DNA of 64,000 bases, from NCBI GenBank assembly GCA_015179125.1, contig WHVA01000007.1, positions 62,001 through 126,000 of the forward strand, given 5' to 3'. The stretch is from Gautieria morchelliformis. Taxonomy: Eukaryota > Basidiomycota > Agaricomycetes > Gomphales > Gomphaceae. This document shows positions 53,122-63,660 of the stretch, one piece after another. Every line of letters begins with the position of its first letter. Positions within the stretch are counted from its first letter, which is position 1. A program made the translations under genes and the position numbers. The notes under the pieces were generated by a model. It did not search any database. It was not told the DNA's origin and was given only the letters and a program-made list of their open reading frames with translations.

Positions 53122-54395
53122 GGCCACACCGGCTGCGTCAGGTCGGTGGCGTTCTCGCACGACGGCAAGCGCATCGTCTCAGGGTCAGATGACAACACGA
53201 TCCGTGTTTGGAATGCAGACACCGGGGAGGCAATTTCAGCACCAGTCGAAGGCCACCCCGGCTGGGCCATGTCGGTGGCGTTCTCGCACGACGGCAAGCG
53301 CATCGTCTCCGGGCCTTATGACAACATGATCCGTGTGGAATGCAGACACAGGGAAGCTCATTGCAACACCATTCGCAGGCCACACTAACTGGGTCAACTC
53401 GGTGGCGTTCTCGCACGACGGCAAGCGCATCGTCTCCGGGTCAGATGACTACACGATCGGTGTGTGGAATACTGACACCGGGGAGGCAATTTCAGCACCA
53501 TTCGAAGGCCACACCGACTGCGTCACGTTGGTGGCGTTCTCGGACGACGGGAAGCGCATTGTCTCCGGGTCGGATGACAAGACGATCCATGTATGGAATG
53601 CAGACACAGGGGAGGCCATTTCAGCACCATTCGAAGGCCACACGGTGGCGTTCTCGCACGACGGCAAGCGCATCGTCTCCGGGGCTCGTGACAAGACGAT
53701 CCGTGTTTGGAATGCAGACACCGGGGAGGCCATTTCAGCACCATTCGAAGGCCACACCCACTGGGTCAAGTCGGTGGCGTTCTCGCACGACGGCGAGCGC
53801 ATCGTCTCCGGGTCTTATGACAACACGATCCGTGTATGGAATGCAGACACCGGGGAGGCAATTTCAGCACCATTTGAAGGCCACACCGACTGCGTCACGT
53901 CGGTGGCGTTCTCGCGCGAAGGCAAGCGCATCGTCTCCGGGTCGGATGACACGACGATCCGTGTGTGGAACGCAGACACGGGGGAGGCCATTTTAGCACC
54001 ATTCGAAGGCCACGCCTACTGCGTCACGTTGGTGGCATTCTCGCACGACGGCAAGCGCATCATCTCTGGGTCCAATGATGAGACGATTCGCGTGTGGAAT
54101 GCAGACACCGGGGAGGCAATTTCAGCACCATTCGAAGGCCACACCGACATCGTCACGTCGGTGGCGTTCTCGCACGACGGCAAGTGCATTGTCTCCGGGT
54201 CTGAAGACAAGACGATCCGTGTGTGGAATGCCAACACCGGGGAGGCAATTTCAGCACCATTCGAAGGCCACACCGACATCGTCACGTCGGTGGCGTTCTC
54301 GCACGAAGGCAAGCGCATCGTCTCCGGGTCGGATGACAAAACAATCCGTATGTGGAATGCAGACACAGGGGAGCTCATTGCAGCACCATTCGCAG
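53122..54395 (+). repeat. Ten near-identical WD40 repeats
   Basis: Units of 129 bp (43 residues) with the frame [19 protein letters not shown] and [19 protein letters not shown]. The repeats are almost identical except at the two to three residues after GHT (GC, GW, NW, DC, HW, DC, YC, DI, DI) and near SGS.D. Repeat 5 lacks five residues after GHT (15-bp in-frame loss near 53643). Repeat 2 contains the 2-nt frameshift. Such high internal conservation with variable contact positions is known in fungal allorecognition NLRs. Confidence 0.95.
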
Positions 54396-54756
54396 GTCAG
54401 GCTAGTCAGTAGCTGTTATCTTTATTTGTCCGAACATGATGGCATCTCCCGATATCCTTTGTACAGCTACAGGGCCTGGGTTTCAACATGACTCACGGCT
54501 AGAAAATGGCTGGATACTCCACTTGCCCTCAGAACTTTTATTCGGGGTCCCACCCTGGTCTCAGCTAGGTTTGTGCTGGCCGGCGAATACCGCTGTCATC
54601 GGGAAGGGGTCCACAAAGCTTGATCTCAGCTGGTTTGAACATGGGACTTCATGGATGCAGTGCAGAGAGGCCCTATAAGTTTCCCAGCGCAAATACTCAT
54701 TGACACACAGATATTGCATCTCCTGCTATCATAGTAATTTAACTTCTGGCATATTG

Positions 54757-56125
54757 TCTTGTTGGTTGTAGTGACGAAGATATAACTAGTAGAAATATGA
54801 TTCAAACTCCTGATAAGAGTTGAATCAAGAAATGTTCAAGACAGTAGAATATATGCGTGTATAACAAGGTATATGCATCTTACAATAGTACTGACTGAAG
54901 CTAGTGATTTAAAGTGCAAAAGAACTGAGTGAATTCACTATTGAATGTAGCATACAAACTCGAGTATTTAACTAGAAAGAAAATGGCTTGGTACTCTTGG
55001 GTGATACGAAGTGAGAACAAAAGACTGCTCATATGGAGTTATTTGGATAAATACCAGTATTATGGGTTAGGAGCTGGGATATGATGGGTTGTGAACTATA
55101 TTAGTGAATGGGGAATGTGGGATTGAAGAATATAGGAGAAAATGATGAGACATGCACAGGGTCATCTCGATGTGTCATGTCCCTTGATCAGGTCACGTGC
55201 TCATGTGATGTGTGGCTTGTGGGATCAGGCTTGGCTCAGCAGGTTTCATAGTGCTGTAATGATGCTATTGGTTTGGTGATATTTGTATACAGGCTTGTGG
55301 GCTTGGTAGTGTTATGAATATATAAAGAAAGTTCGAGTCTATGGACTACAGTGGACCACCTCACCTTCCTTATTGGGACAGTACGAATCATGCCAACCAT
55401 ACGGGTCATACATGTCACACCATCACACTGCAGTCATGCTGCGTCTTTGCCATGGCCATCACTATCACAAACCAGTCACAAACGATCTCATCACCCACAC
55501 ATGCAGTACCAAGCCCACAAGCCTGTATACAAATCTCACTGAACCAATAGCATCATCACAGCACTATGGAACCTGCTGAGCCAAGCCAGATCCCACAAGC
55601 CACACCTCACATGAGCACATGACCCAATCAAGGGACGTGACACATTGAGATGACCCTGTGCACTTGTCACCATTTTCTCCTATATCCTTCAATCCCATAT
55701 TCCCCATTCACTAATACAGTTCACATTCCATCACATCCCTTGTATAATGTCTCTAACCCCTAATACTCATACCTATCCCAATCGCCCCATATGAGCAGTC
55801 TTTTCTTCTCACTCCAAGAGTACCAAGCCCTTTTCTTTCTAGTTAAATACTCGAGCTTGTACGATACATTCGACAGTGAATCAAGATCTCAGAAATCTCA
55901 TACTCTGTCTTGCCATCAATCCCGACTGGAGGCGGTGGAGACTGGACTCAGTTCTTTTGGGCTTTAAATCACTAGCTTCAGTCAGTACTATTGTAAGATG
56001 CATATACCTTGTTATACACGCATATATTCTACTGTCTCAAACATTTCTTGATTCAACTCTTTAACTTATCAGGAGTTTGAATCATATTTCTACTAGTTAT
56101 ATCTTTGACAATACAACTAACAAGA
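54757..56125. repeat. Large inverted repeat (arms ~550-620 bp)
   Basis: Left arm 54757-55306 (tcttgttggttgta...) and right arm 55507-56125 (...tacaactaacaaga) are reverse complements with scattered substitutions and small gaps, around a ~200-bp centre. Shared landmarks are tataactagtagaaatatgattcaaa, tatatgcgtgtataacaagg, tcacgtgctcatgtgatgtg and gcttggctcagcaggtt. No transposase frame is seen. It could be a foldback/MITE-like element or two solo LTRs in opposite orientation. Confidence 0.85.
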
Positions 56126-56197
56126 TGTAGTGCGTGTGTGTAGGTTTGTGACTGGTTTGTGACAGTACCTGCGTCGATGGGTCGATCACATCCGGAG

Positions 56198-56275
56198 TTA
56201 GCGGCGGAGATACTTAGCGCCCGCGGACGATCGTCTTCGCTACTATATTTAGATCCATGTGGCTGTGTCAGCAAC
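56198..56275 (+). repeat. NLR-flanking repeat, right copy
   Basis: Direct copy of the 48560-48632 block with small indels, 7.6 kb away on the other side of the NLR locus. Confidence 0.6.
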
Positions 56276-57504
56276 ATCAGCCAGCTGCTCAGACACCAAA
56301 TGCCCTTCGCAAGCACACTTCGACCACCTTCGCCGTGATGCTCACTCAGGAAGACAGTCACGGAGAGCGTCAATACAGCAGCCGGATTCTGATCATGAAG
56401 ATTTGTCAGGACAGCCACAAACAGCCACAAATAGCTGGCGGAAGTGGTAAGAAATCCAGAGCCCCATTGCCGAGAGAATTCCGTGACGGGAGAAGCCTTG
56501 ACGGCAGGGTGCGTGTAATATTTCTGTCAGTATCGCTGTATAGCCGACCGTGATGCAGTCCGTCGGTGAGAGCTCCATGTCGACGCAGCGCACGCAAGAT
56601 CATGAGCGTACGAAGTATCACCGAGCGTTCTAGTCGCACATGGGCCTGCCTTGCCGCAATCTTCTGGTGCTTGTGGGACATTGTCTGTGACGCCCACATC
56701 TCCCCGTGCTCAGCGGCCCGCGCGACCGTCAACTTTGCGTGATTCCTCGAGGTGGGTGCAGCGCTGGAGTTCCGTGGACGAGGTGGCACTTAATGGAAAC
56801 GGAAACAGTCCATCGGAGGAGGTTCCTGACGGACGGCGACAGTCCCGTCGTGCGGGGAGTGCGGAGAGCCCGCTGGGCGGGAGGGAACGTCGTAGAGTTG
56901 TGGGCGAAGGTTTACGAAGGTGGTGTTCACGGATCCTGTTCCCGTCGGGAAGCCCAATCCCAACATGCACCATCCCATGCCTCAATTCGTCCAGGTCTCC
57001 ATCCCTACTGCCGTTCAGGGAAGGCTTCCTCCCTAAGCCGTGTTCGGCGTTGCGGACGCCTTCAGGGAAGGAATGTTCCGAGCCACGACGGGCAAGTACA
57101 GGAGCTGCTACCAGAGAGAACCATGCACGATACACACCACAGCACGAGCGCCCGCATACCTTCGCCCTATGGCTGTGCCAGTCGAAGGCCATCTTCGGAG
57201 CCCGCCCGGCTAATGCTCGACTCCATCACCATGTTCGAGACGCAGCTAGGATGCATACCGACGTCCTCGTCCGCTCCGGACCTACCGCGCATCACACAAA
57301 GCATAGTGCAGACTCGGAGCGCGAACTGGCTGAATACGTTGGTCCCGCGCGGGAACTGCGCATGCGCTCGAGGCGCAGATCGAGGCTGAGGTGGGAGATG
57401 CTGCGACGCATGTCCGTATTAGGGCTACGGCCGTATAATGTATGGCAAGTTGACGGATACGGCAGACCGTATACCGTCCGTATGATCAATACCTCACCCC
57501 CTCT

Positions 57505-57532
57505 GACGGTACGGTATGGGTACCGTACCGTC
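57505..57532. repeat. Perfect 12-bp-arm palindrome
   Basis: gacggtacggta / taccgtaccgtc around TGGG, in a stretch with at least five further CCGTAT or ATACGG hexamers. Confidence 0.9.
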
Positions 57533-57764
57533 CGTATTACGGTTGACAGATCTATACGGATCTATTATAGCTCAGCCTATGTAGTGGTGACCAGTTTGTT
57601 GGCACGTGTGCGTGTGATGTGAGTGATAGCCTGATTCGATCATGCATTCTTCTCATCATATGCATGATCGTCAACTTAGATCACTCACTCGCAGATATGA
57701 GAAGTTCCTTACTGCACGCGACCGGCGGCAAATCACCCAGGATACTTACCACACAGACCCAGAG

Positions 57765-59846
57765 ATGAACTCAGCCTTGGGAATGAGCTCCTCCTCTCCT
57801 GTCACCGAGTCTTTGATGGGTTTGATGTCAAAGACAGCGAGCGACATGGCAATGGATAAGAACACATTGGCGTCTGCTAATTCTTGCCTTGGACAACCCA
57901 TATGCAGGGAAACGAACGTTTACATAATTTTGTCGTTAGAGTAAGAACCTAGACACTGACCGTCTCCCGAATCCGAACGCGAACGTGTGCGGGTCAAGCT
58001 CTGGGTTCGAGCCCAGGAAGCGTTCGGGCAGGAATGAGTCAGGGTCGGTATAGTTCGCTTTGTCATGCCCTTTCCTTGGGTATATGGAGTGAGCATGCTA
58101 CACTAGTGCGTCGCCATGATTAGGAACCGACTGACCATATATTGCTGAAGACGATGGAACCCTTCGGGATATCATAGGCGTTGTACACGTCACTTTCCGT
58201 CGTCAAATGTGGTATACCTGCACACAACCAATGAACCATTATCCATGCCAGAGCTAGCCATCCACAGCACACCCCGCAGTGGGAGATGCAGCAAGAAATA
58301 TTGAGAAAGTACATACCCATAGGACCAATTGTATGCCAGCGCATGAGCTCTTTCATCAACGTTTCGATGTATGGCAAATTATCGCGATCGGCAAAAGTCG
58401 GAAGACGGTGTGGACCGACGACAGAGTCAAGTTCGGTTTGAGCTTTCCGTTGGACGGCCGGATGCAGGGTGATTGCGAGGAAGAAAGTGGAAATGTTGGC
58501 CATTACCTGTGATGTCGCGTGTGGTGGGGTTGGGGTATGAGGATATGGTGAGGGTGGCTAAAGGTTAGGTGAGACGTACGGTATCTGTTCCCCCAGCATA
58601 CAGGGAGTTAGCTGCCCATTTTCTGCGTCCTCTTCCAGCTCGTCGATGTTTGTTTGGAGCATGGGAGATGTGAACGAGGGGAGGGCTGTGTTTTTTTTCT
58701 TCAAAAATAAAGCATAAGATCGAGCGCTCAGTATGAGCTTTGGTGCGTGAACGCATACGAGAGAAGACGAAGCAGGTATATTTGCGCTGAAATATGCATA
58801 CCATTTGTTGTTTCACCAAATCGTGTGGCAGATTCGCTGCTCCATGTTAGTCGCCCTAAACTCGGCTGCGACGCGCTTGAATGAGGCGAAGGGGAACCAG
58901 GAGGGGATGGGTCGCACTGTCAGTCGAATAGAGCTCGCTCAAATCGTCTGAGAGGTGCGGATAGGAAAATGGACGCACTGAGGGGAAAAGTATCTACAAG
59001 CCATGCACCGGGAACCGTCGCAAGGTAGAATTGCTGAGCAGCTTTCTCGACGACCGCCACAAAGGGTCTGAAATTGAGCTTTCGATATTGTATCCGTGGG
59101 ACATCCGTAGGAAGATTGTCCCTTGGGCCCTGAATACAGAGAAAAACGTTGAATATTCCACATTACCCGGCGATTTTTCGACGGTGTAGAATTTTGCTAG
59201 GGAAGCGAGAAGTGAAACGTGAGCTTACAACCGAATGTTCGAAATCAGGTTCTCTGGCTTCTCAAAAGTCCGCGCAAGGAAAAGTCCAGTCTGCAGATGT
59301 TGTATCGGAATGAATGTTGTAATGGCCGATTTTTTCCCGATGAAGCGGTGTACCATCTTGCGCAAGATTCGAAAGCGGTCCTCGTAGGGTGACAGAATCA
59401 TTTGTTGGTTCCATCCGATCCTTGGCAGGTTGTCCACGTTAAGAATTTGAAGCAGAAAGATATATGAACTCACATTTCCCTAGCAAAGGGGAGCACAGGA
59501 CGACCAGAATATATAGCGGAACGCTTCTCGAGAAGGTCGACGCAAGTCTGGAGGTCGTTCAATATGATAACGGCTTGACCCATAATCTTCTCAGAGCTTA
59601 TTGGGCCTCATAATGAGATCAGTGTGAATCAGCCTGCCTGTTAGTACTTGTGTGGGGTGCAGGATGTATACCGTATATATCTTTGTGCTTTGCCCAGTGC
59701 AACCACTCTTACTCCTTGGGGTGGGTTAGGAGATTCCCGAGGATGGGAAGCCCGCGTGGCCCAGGAGGGAGACGGCGACGAGGGAAAACGAAGCTGAGAA
59801 GCAAGAATAAAACGAGAACACCTCCAGCGACGAGCTGCAAAGTCAT
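57765..59846 (-). pseudogene. Cytochrome P450 monooxygenase, decayed
   Basis: Starts at 59846 with a membrane anchor (MTLQLVAGGVLVLFLLLSF) and the Pro hinge RRRLPPGPRGLPILGN, then a TAA (59709-59711) inside HPKE*EWLHW. Later exons give VDLLEKRSAIYSGRPVLPF, GWNQQMILSPYEDRFRI, AQGTIFLRMSHGYNIE, a frameshift, FKRVAAEFRAT, the I-helix SLYAGGTDT, ITLHPAVQRKAQTELDSVV with the K-helix KELMRW (ExxR), the PERF motif (SFLPERFLGSNPELD), and FGFGRR...CPRQELADAN, the heme-binding loop with Cys kept but the following Gly changed to Arg. It ends ISGSVW near 57770. Fungal CYPs of this type oxidise lipophilic substrates at the ER. At least one stop, two frameshifts and a damaged last acceptor site make it non-functional. 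Confidence 0.9.
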
Positions 59847-59849
59847 GTT

Positions 59850-61860
59850 GGACAACTCAGCAAGCTATCAAGCTTCAAGTTTCGCCCACATGTTGAAGCC
59901 TGAAGCTAATTGGTAGACTGCTGATAAATTTTAGCATTCAAAACGGCCTCGCTCACATGACCAAGGAGGTTGCCTTCCGACTGATGCTCGCTAGATCGAT
60001 CTGTGTCCAGGATTCCAGGGTACATCGGGGAATCATGTTGTTAAGCTCAGAGAGATCAAAATACTACATCCGAGGATAATTGTTTAGAAGTAATGGAAAA
60101 CCTGGCAGGTCTTCCAGGGTGGCAGACGCACGAGCTGCGGCACATGCCTACTGGGCTAATTCAACATCACCATATACATAAGTTTACAGTGCCTAGGAAA
60201 TCCAGATCGGCTATATCCGGACGTGACGCGTGACGGTCTAAAAGTGGAGTGCGCTAATACTTATTCACATTCAGTCTCAGCGAACAATTCCAAATTAATT
60301 AAAGGTACAGAAATATGGCTAAGACTGTGCGCGCGGTGCTGAGTTCTGCCGCTGCGGAACTCTGGGAGGTATGGCGAGCTCCCTGGCTGTGTGCGCCGTT
60401 GAGCAAGGGTGCACACACCCCTGTGCTCTTGCGCGGCATGCTGCGGTCAACGGGATGGTTAGCGGGGGTTGCGACCAGCCTGACGCGTGCGCGTAATTTG
60501 CCACGAAGCTCATACCTCGCTTATACTCCGATCAATCCCCGCAGGACTCCGAGGGCTCTGCGTACAGACGAGTTTTGATTTCCTTTTCGAGCGACACGCA
60601 AAAACAGCAATTACATAACGCAAGGATACTTTGGGTGGCTCTTATAGATTATTATACATAAAAATTTGGCAAAAGATGGCCTGTTTCCAGGAGCACCCGT
60701 ACTAGAGAAATGCCATTGTTTTGCAATTCAAAGACATGTTTGTTATGGCTCAGCGCTCAGTAGTTCAAGGTTCGGCTGTTGTGTTGATGGGGGTTGTTTC
60801 GATTCTTCCGCTTGATTTTTCTTCGCAAATTCTCATTAATAAAATTTCCACTGATTAATTCAATGTTCCATGGATTATATCATGGAGCAGTTAAACTCAC
60901 GAGGCGCTCATACTATTTCCAATGCACGAACAAGCTTCAGTGTGCCGACCTGAACCGACCCGGTTCGGGGGACCTCCGAGCGCAGCGAGAGAGGGGAGGG
61001 CGGCTGAACGGTCGATCGTCTTCGTGCGCCTGGCAGACGCGAGAAAACCTCAATGCAAGTGAAAGTGCCTTTTTTTCCATCTTTCTCACTTTGTTTTATG
61101 TTTTATGTTTATGTTAATTCCTACCCCTATCATACCTATGAAAGGACTTACAGAAAATATCTCCTCGAAGTCGGTGCTCGGTGAGGTGTCTATCCTCGAA
61201 GTATTCTGGCGCGCTAATTGTTATTTTTGCGTGTCGCTCGAGAAACCCTTTGTGTGGGCTGTATATCCTGCCTGCAAGTGAGCGGCAGGCCGCAGCACCA
61301 AGCGAGTCGGCGCCGGCCGAGCAAGATGCAAGGAAGTAGATGTAATAATTATCTGGTACAAGGTAGGTGATGTTTGGTACAAAAGTACTTGCGTCAGAAA
61401 AGACCAATAGGGAAATAAGCGGCGGGCGGGTTGGTTCGCCGATTATGTAATTACATAACAACTGGTATATCAACAATGACGATTCCATGTACATGTGAAT
61501 ACCCTATATGCCCGAATAAATAGGGATATCGCAATACTTGAAGCTCATATGACCATCCACAAGTCAACGACGAATACGGCAGCAGAAGAACAACACAGGG
61601 TATCGTAAATAGGGCTCCCCAGGTCAGAAGCCTAATCCTCTGGTAGGATGCGGTGGCTGAATGTCGACCGTGTCCTTCTGAGAGATGCATGAATGGTGCA
61701 AAATGATGGTGACTCATGCAGTGCTTACTACAGCTAGCGCGGCCTCTCACTGGTTTCTCTCCCAGTCACAACTGCATGACTCGTGGAGTGACCGATTGAG
61801 TAGTACAAATATGAACGGCTGTAGCGCTGGGAGGGTTTGGTGAATTCAAGCTGGGGCCAT
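59850..61860. other. No recognisable gene
   Basis: Contains an 87-codon plus frame (60315-60578) and a 126-codon minus frame (61114-61494), neither with a domain. A short inverted pair, cgagcgacacgcaaaaa, lies at about 60590 and 61220. Confidence 0.4.
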
Positions 61861-61899
61861 TGCTGATATGGGATCCTGGAGGTTGCTGGGTATGCTCAT

Positions 61900-62165
61900 G
61901 TTAAGAAACAGCCAACAACTGTTGGAATCCCTCCAGGCAACTTACCTGCTTGCACCTGTCCTCCAAGTGAGCACTGTGATGGACTCTGAGAAACTTCATG
62001 CTGATGTCTTAGCCAATCTGGCATCTGACCCTGTAGCCCACTGGCATCTCGGTGATAGTTCTAACCCAAGATGGACACAAACTGACAATGGCTTTCTACA
62101 CCATGACCAGCTGCATATATGTTCCAAAAGCCGAGGATCTCCAGCTCCAAGTACTACTGAGCTGT
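61900..62165 (+). pseudogene. Inverted Gypsy pol segment (RNase H-integrase linker)
   Basis: The plus strand reads NSQQLLESLQATYLLAPVLQ, VMDSEKLHADVLANLASDP, RWTQTDNGFLHHDQLHI, then after a 1-nt shift YVPKAEDLQLQVL. In fungal Gypsy elements this linker directly follows the RNase H end (KPDALTRRWDVY) on the same strand, and here that end is on the minus strand immediately to the right. The segment is therefore flipped relative to the rest of pol. Confidence 0.75.
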
Positions 62166-63660
62166 AGTCATTACCTTCCTCTTTAAGGTAGACATCCCAT
62201 CATCTAGTTAGAGCATCGGGTTTTGTGCCAAGCTTTCCGAGACGGAACCAAGTAATGAGGTTAAATTGTGAGAGGAATTTGGACCAGCAGGCTTGTTGTC
62301 GGGTTAGCAACTTTGTGGTGGCAAAATACTCCAAGTTTGTGTGGTCAGTGACAACGTCGATGGGGGAGCCGGAGCCCTCCAAATAGTGTCTCCAATGTCA
62401 AAATGCTTCAAAAATTGCCAGTAGCTCTTTATCATGGACATCGTAATTTAGTTCCGCACCGGAAAATGTTTGGGAGTGGAAAGTGACCAGATGCGGTATG
62501 CCTTCATCATCGAACAGGGACAGGATTGTGCCGAGGGCATAGTCCGAGGCATCAGTTTCCATGACCATGGGCTGGTCGGGAACCCAATGCAACAGAATTG
62601 GAGCTGAAGTGAAAGCCTCCTTGAGGTATTTGAAAGACTTTTGGCATTCTTCAAGAAATGCCCACGGGGTGCCTTTACAAGCCAAGTAAGGGGAACCATG
62701 ATGTCAGAGTAGTTGTAGATGAAGCGGCGGTAGAATTTGGTGAAGCTGAAGAAGGACTGAATATCCTTCTGAGGCTCGGGCCAATCACGGATGGTCTGGA
62801 CTTTGTCTTTGGACATGGTAAAGCCATCGGTAGAGAGCATATAACCAAGGAATTCCACAGAATCTCAGTGCCATTTGTATTTGTCAGGTTTGGCATAGAG
62901 ACTGTGTTTCCGAAGATGCCGCAACACTTCATGGACATGTTCCCTGTGTTTGACCGGGTTGTTGGAGTAGATGAGTATGTCATCAAGATACATGGCAATG
63001 CATACATCAAGCATATCTCCAAAGACGTCATTCATGAAACATTGAAAAACCGCAGGACCATGGGTTAAGCTGAACGGCATAACCAGCCATTCAAAAGAGC
63101 CATAACAGGTCCGGAAAGCTGTTTTCCACTTGTCACCTTGGGTGACTCAGACGAGGTGGAATGCATGCCAAAGGTCGATTTTGGTATAAATCTGAGTCTT
63201 TTGAGGTGTATCCAACAGGTTGGTAATCAACGGGAGTGGATAGCGGTCCTTCTTCATAATCTTATTGAGTGCTCGGAAATCCATGCAGAGCTGAAGTTCA
63301 CCACTCTTCTTTTTGACAAAGAGGATTGGGGCTCCGTGGGAGGACCGAGTGGGCTGAATGTAACCCAGATTCAAGTGCTCATCAATGAACACTCAGAGCG
63401 TGGCAAGCTCCAAGGTAGAGAGCGAATATAACGGAGGTTGAGGAGGAGTAGCACCATCCTTGAATACAATTTGAGATCATAGGGTTGGTGGGGAGCAAAG
63501 GCATCACCTTTTGACTTGCTCAAGACATCCGCGAAGTCATGGTACTCCGTCGGGACATCCTTGAGGTCCACCGGTTTGGATTGCACAGAGGCCGAACAGG
63601 CCGAAGCCTCAGATTCAGGTTGTGCCAGATTTAGCTGGAAACATTGGGACCCCTCTAGTT
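62166..63660 (-). pseudogene. Ty3/Gypsy pol: RT and RNase H (frameshifted)
   Basis: Pieces in order on the minus strand: LKDVPTEYHDFADVLSKSKG and HQPYDLKL (63470-63586), RSSHGAPILFVKKKSGELQL and MDFRALNKIMKKDRYPLP (63147-63392), the RT core VCIAMYLDDILIYS (YLDD intact, about 62990), LGYMLSTDGFTMSKDKVQTI, ASDYALGTILSLFDDEG (RNase H), [17 protein letters not shown] and PDALTR, a stop, then WDVYLKEEGNDYS. Four or more frame changes. Protease/gag would lie to the right, where only a weak trace exists before the window ends; integrase is absent to the left. Confidence 0.9.

Larger units (their letters stand above)
49892..54678 (+). pseudogene. NACHT-WD40 NLR (STAND) gene, disrupted
   Basis: Multi-exon gene. 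Likely start 49892 (MDNVEGTVTAP), exon ends 49923, 50176, 50356, 50716, 50829 and 51076, with next exons at 50003, 50229, 50406, 50779, 50881 and 51126. The N-terminus is C2-like (LFGKGPSQFFLKLVVDKEP, SSVLEIEVYGHHTIRPDDF), followed by the helical linker usual in Agaricomycete NLRs (HPYAKMAWSILSIAHK, INELAKVIGDTYAFVHLAQP). The NACHT NTPase has Walker A NGVAGAGKSA near 51490 and Walker B VIVIDALDES near 51790. After an intron (52853-52902) come ten WD40 repeats and a short C-terminal tail ending at 54678. Three lesions break it: a 1-nt loss in a T run near 51470 just before Walker A, TAG at 52957, and a 2-nt loss near 53335 in the second WD repeat. Such proteins are ATP-driven sensor switches of fungal non-self recognition; this allele seems dead or in need of resequencing. 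Confidence 0.9.
56126..57760. other. No recognisable gene; overlapping open frames
   Basis: Starts with the right copy of the NLR-flanking repeat. Between 56600 and 57600 frames of up to 323 codons overlap on both strands, but they are Arg/Ser/Pro-rich, disagree with each other and carry no domain. They are most likely composition-driven. A cluster of CCGTAT/ATACGG motifs lies at 57405-57565. Confidence 0.4.

Noticed and set aside
53340..53996. 218-codon alternative frame ([16 protein letters not shown])
   Set aside because: Out-of-frame reading of the WD40 repeats; repeats keep alternative frames open.
56651..57622. 323-codon frame and the overlapping 227-codon (plus) and 160-codon (minus) frames
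   Set aside because: Mutually overlapping frames without domain or splice logic; Arg/Ser-rich composition suggests chance.
60940..61000. Possible tRNA-like B box (ggttcgggggacc) for a SINE
   Set aside because: No matching A box at the right distance and no A-rich tail or duplication found.
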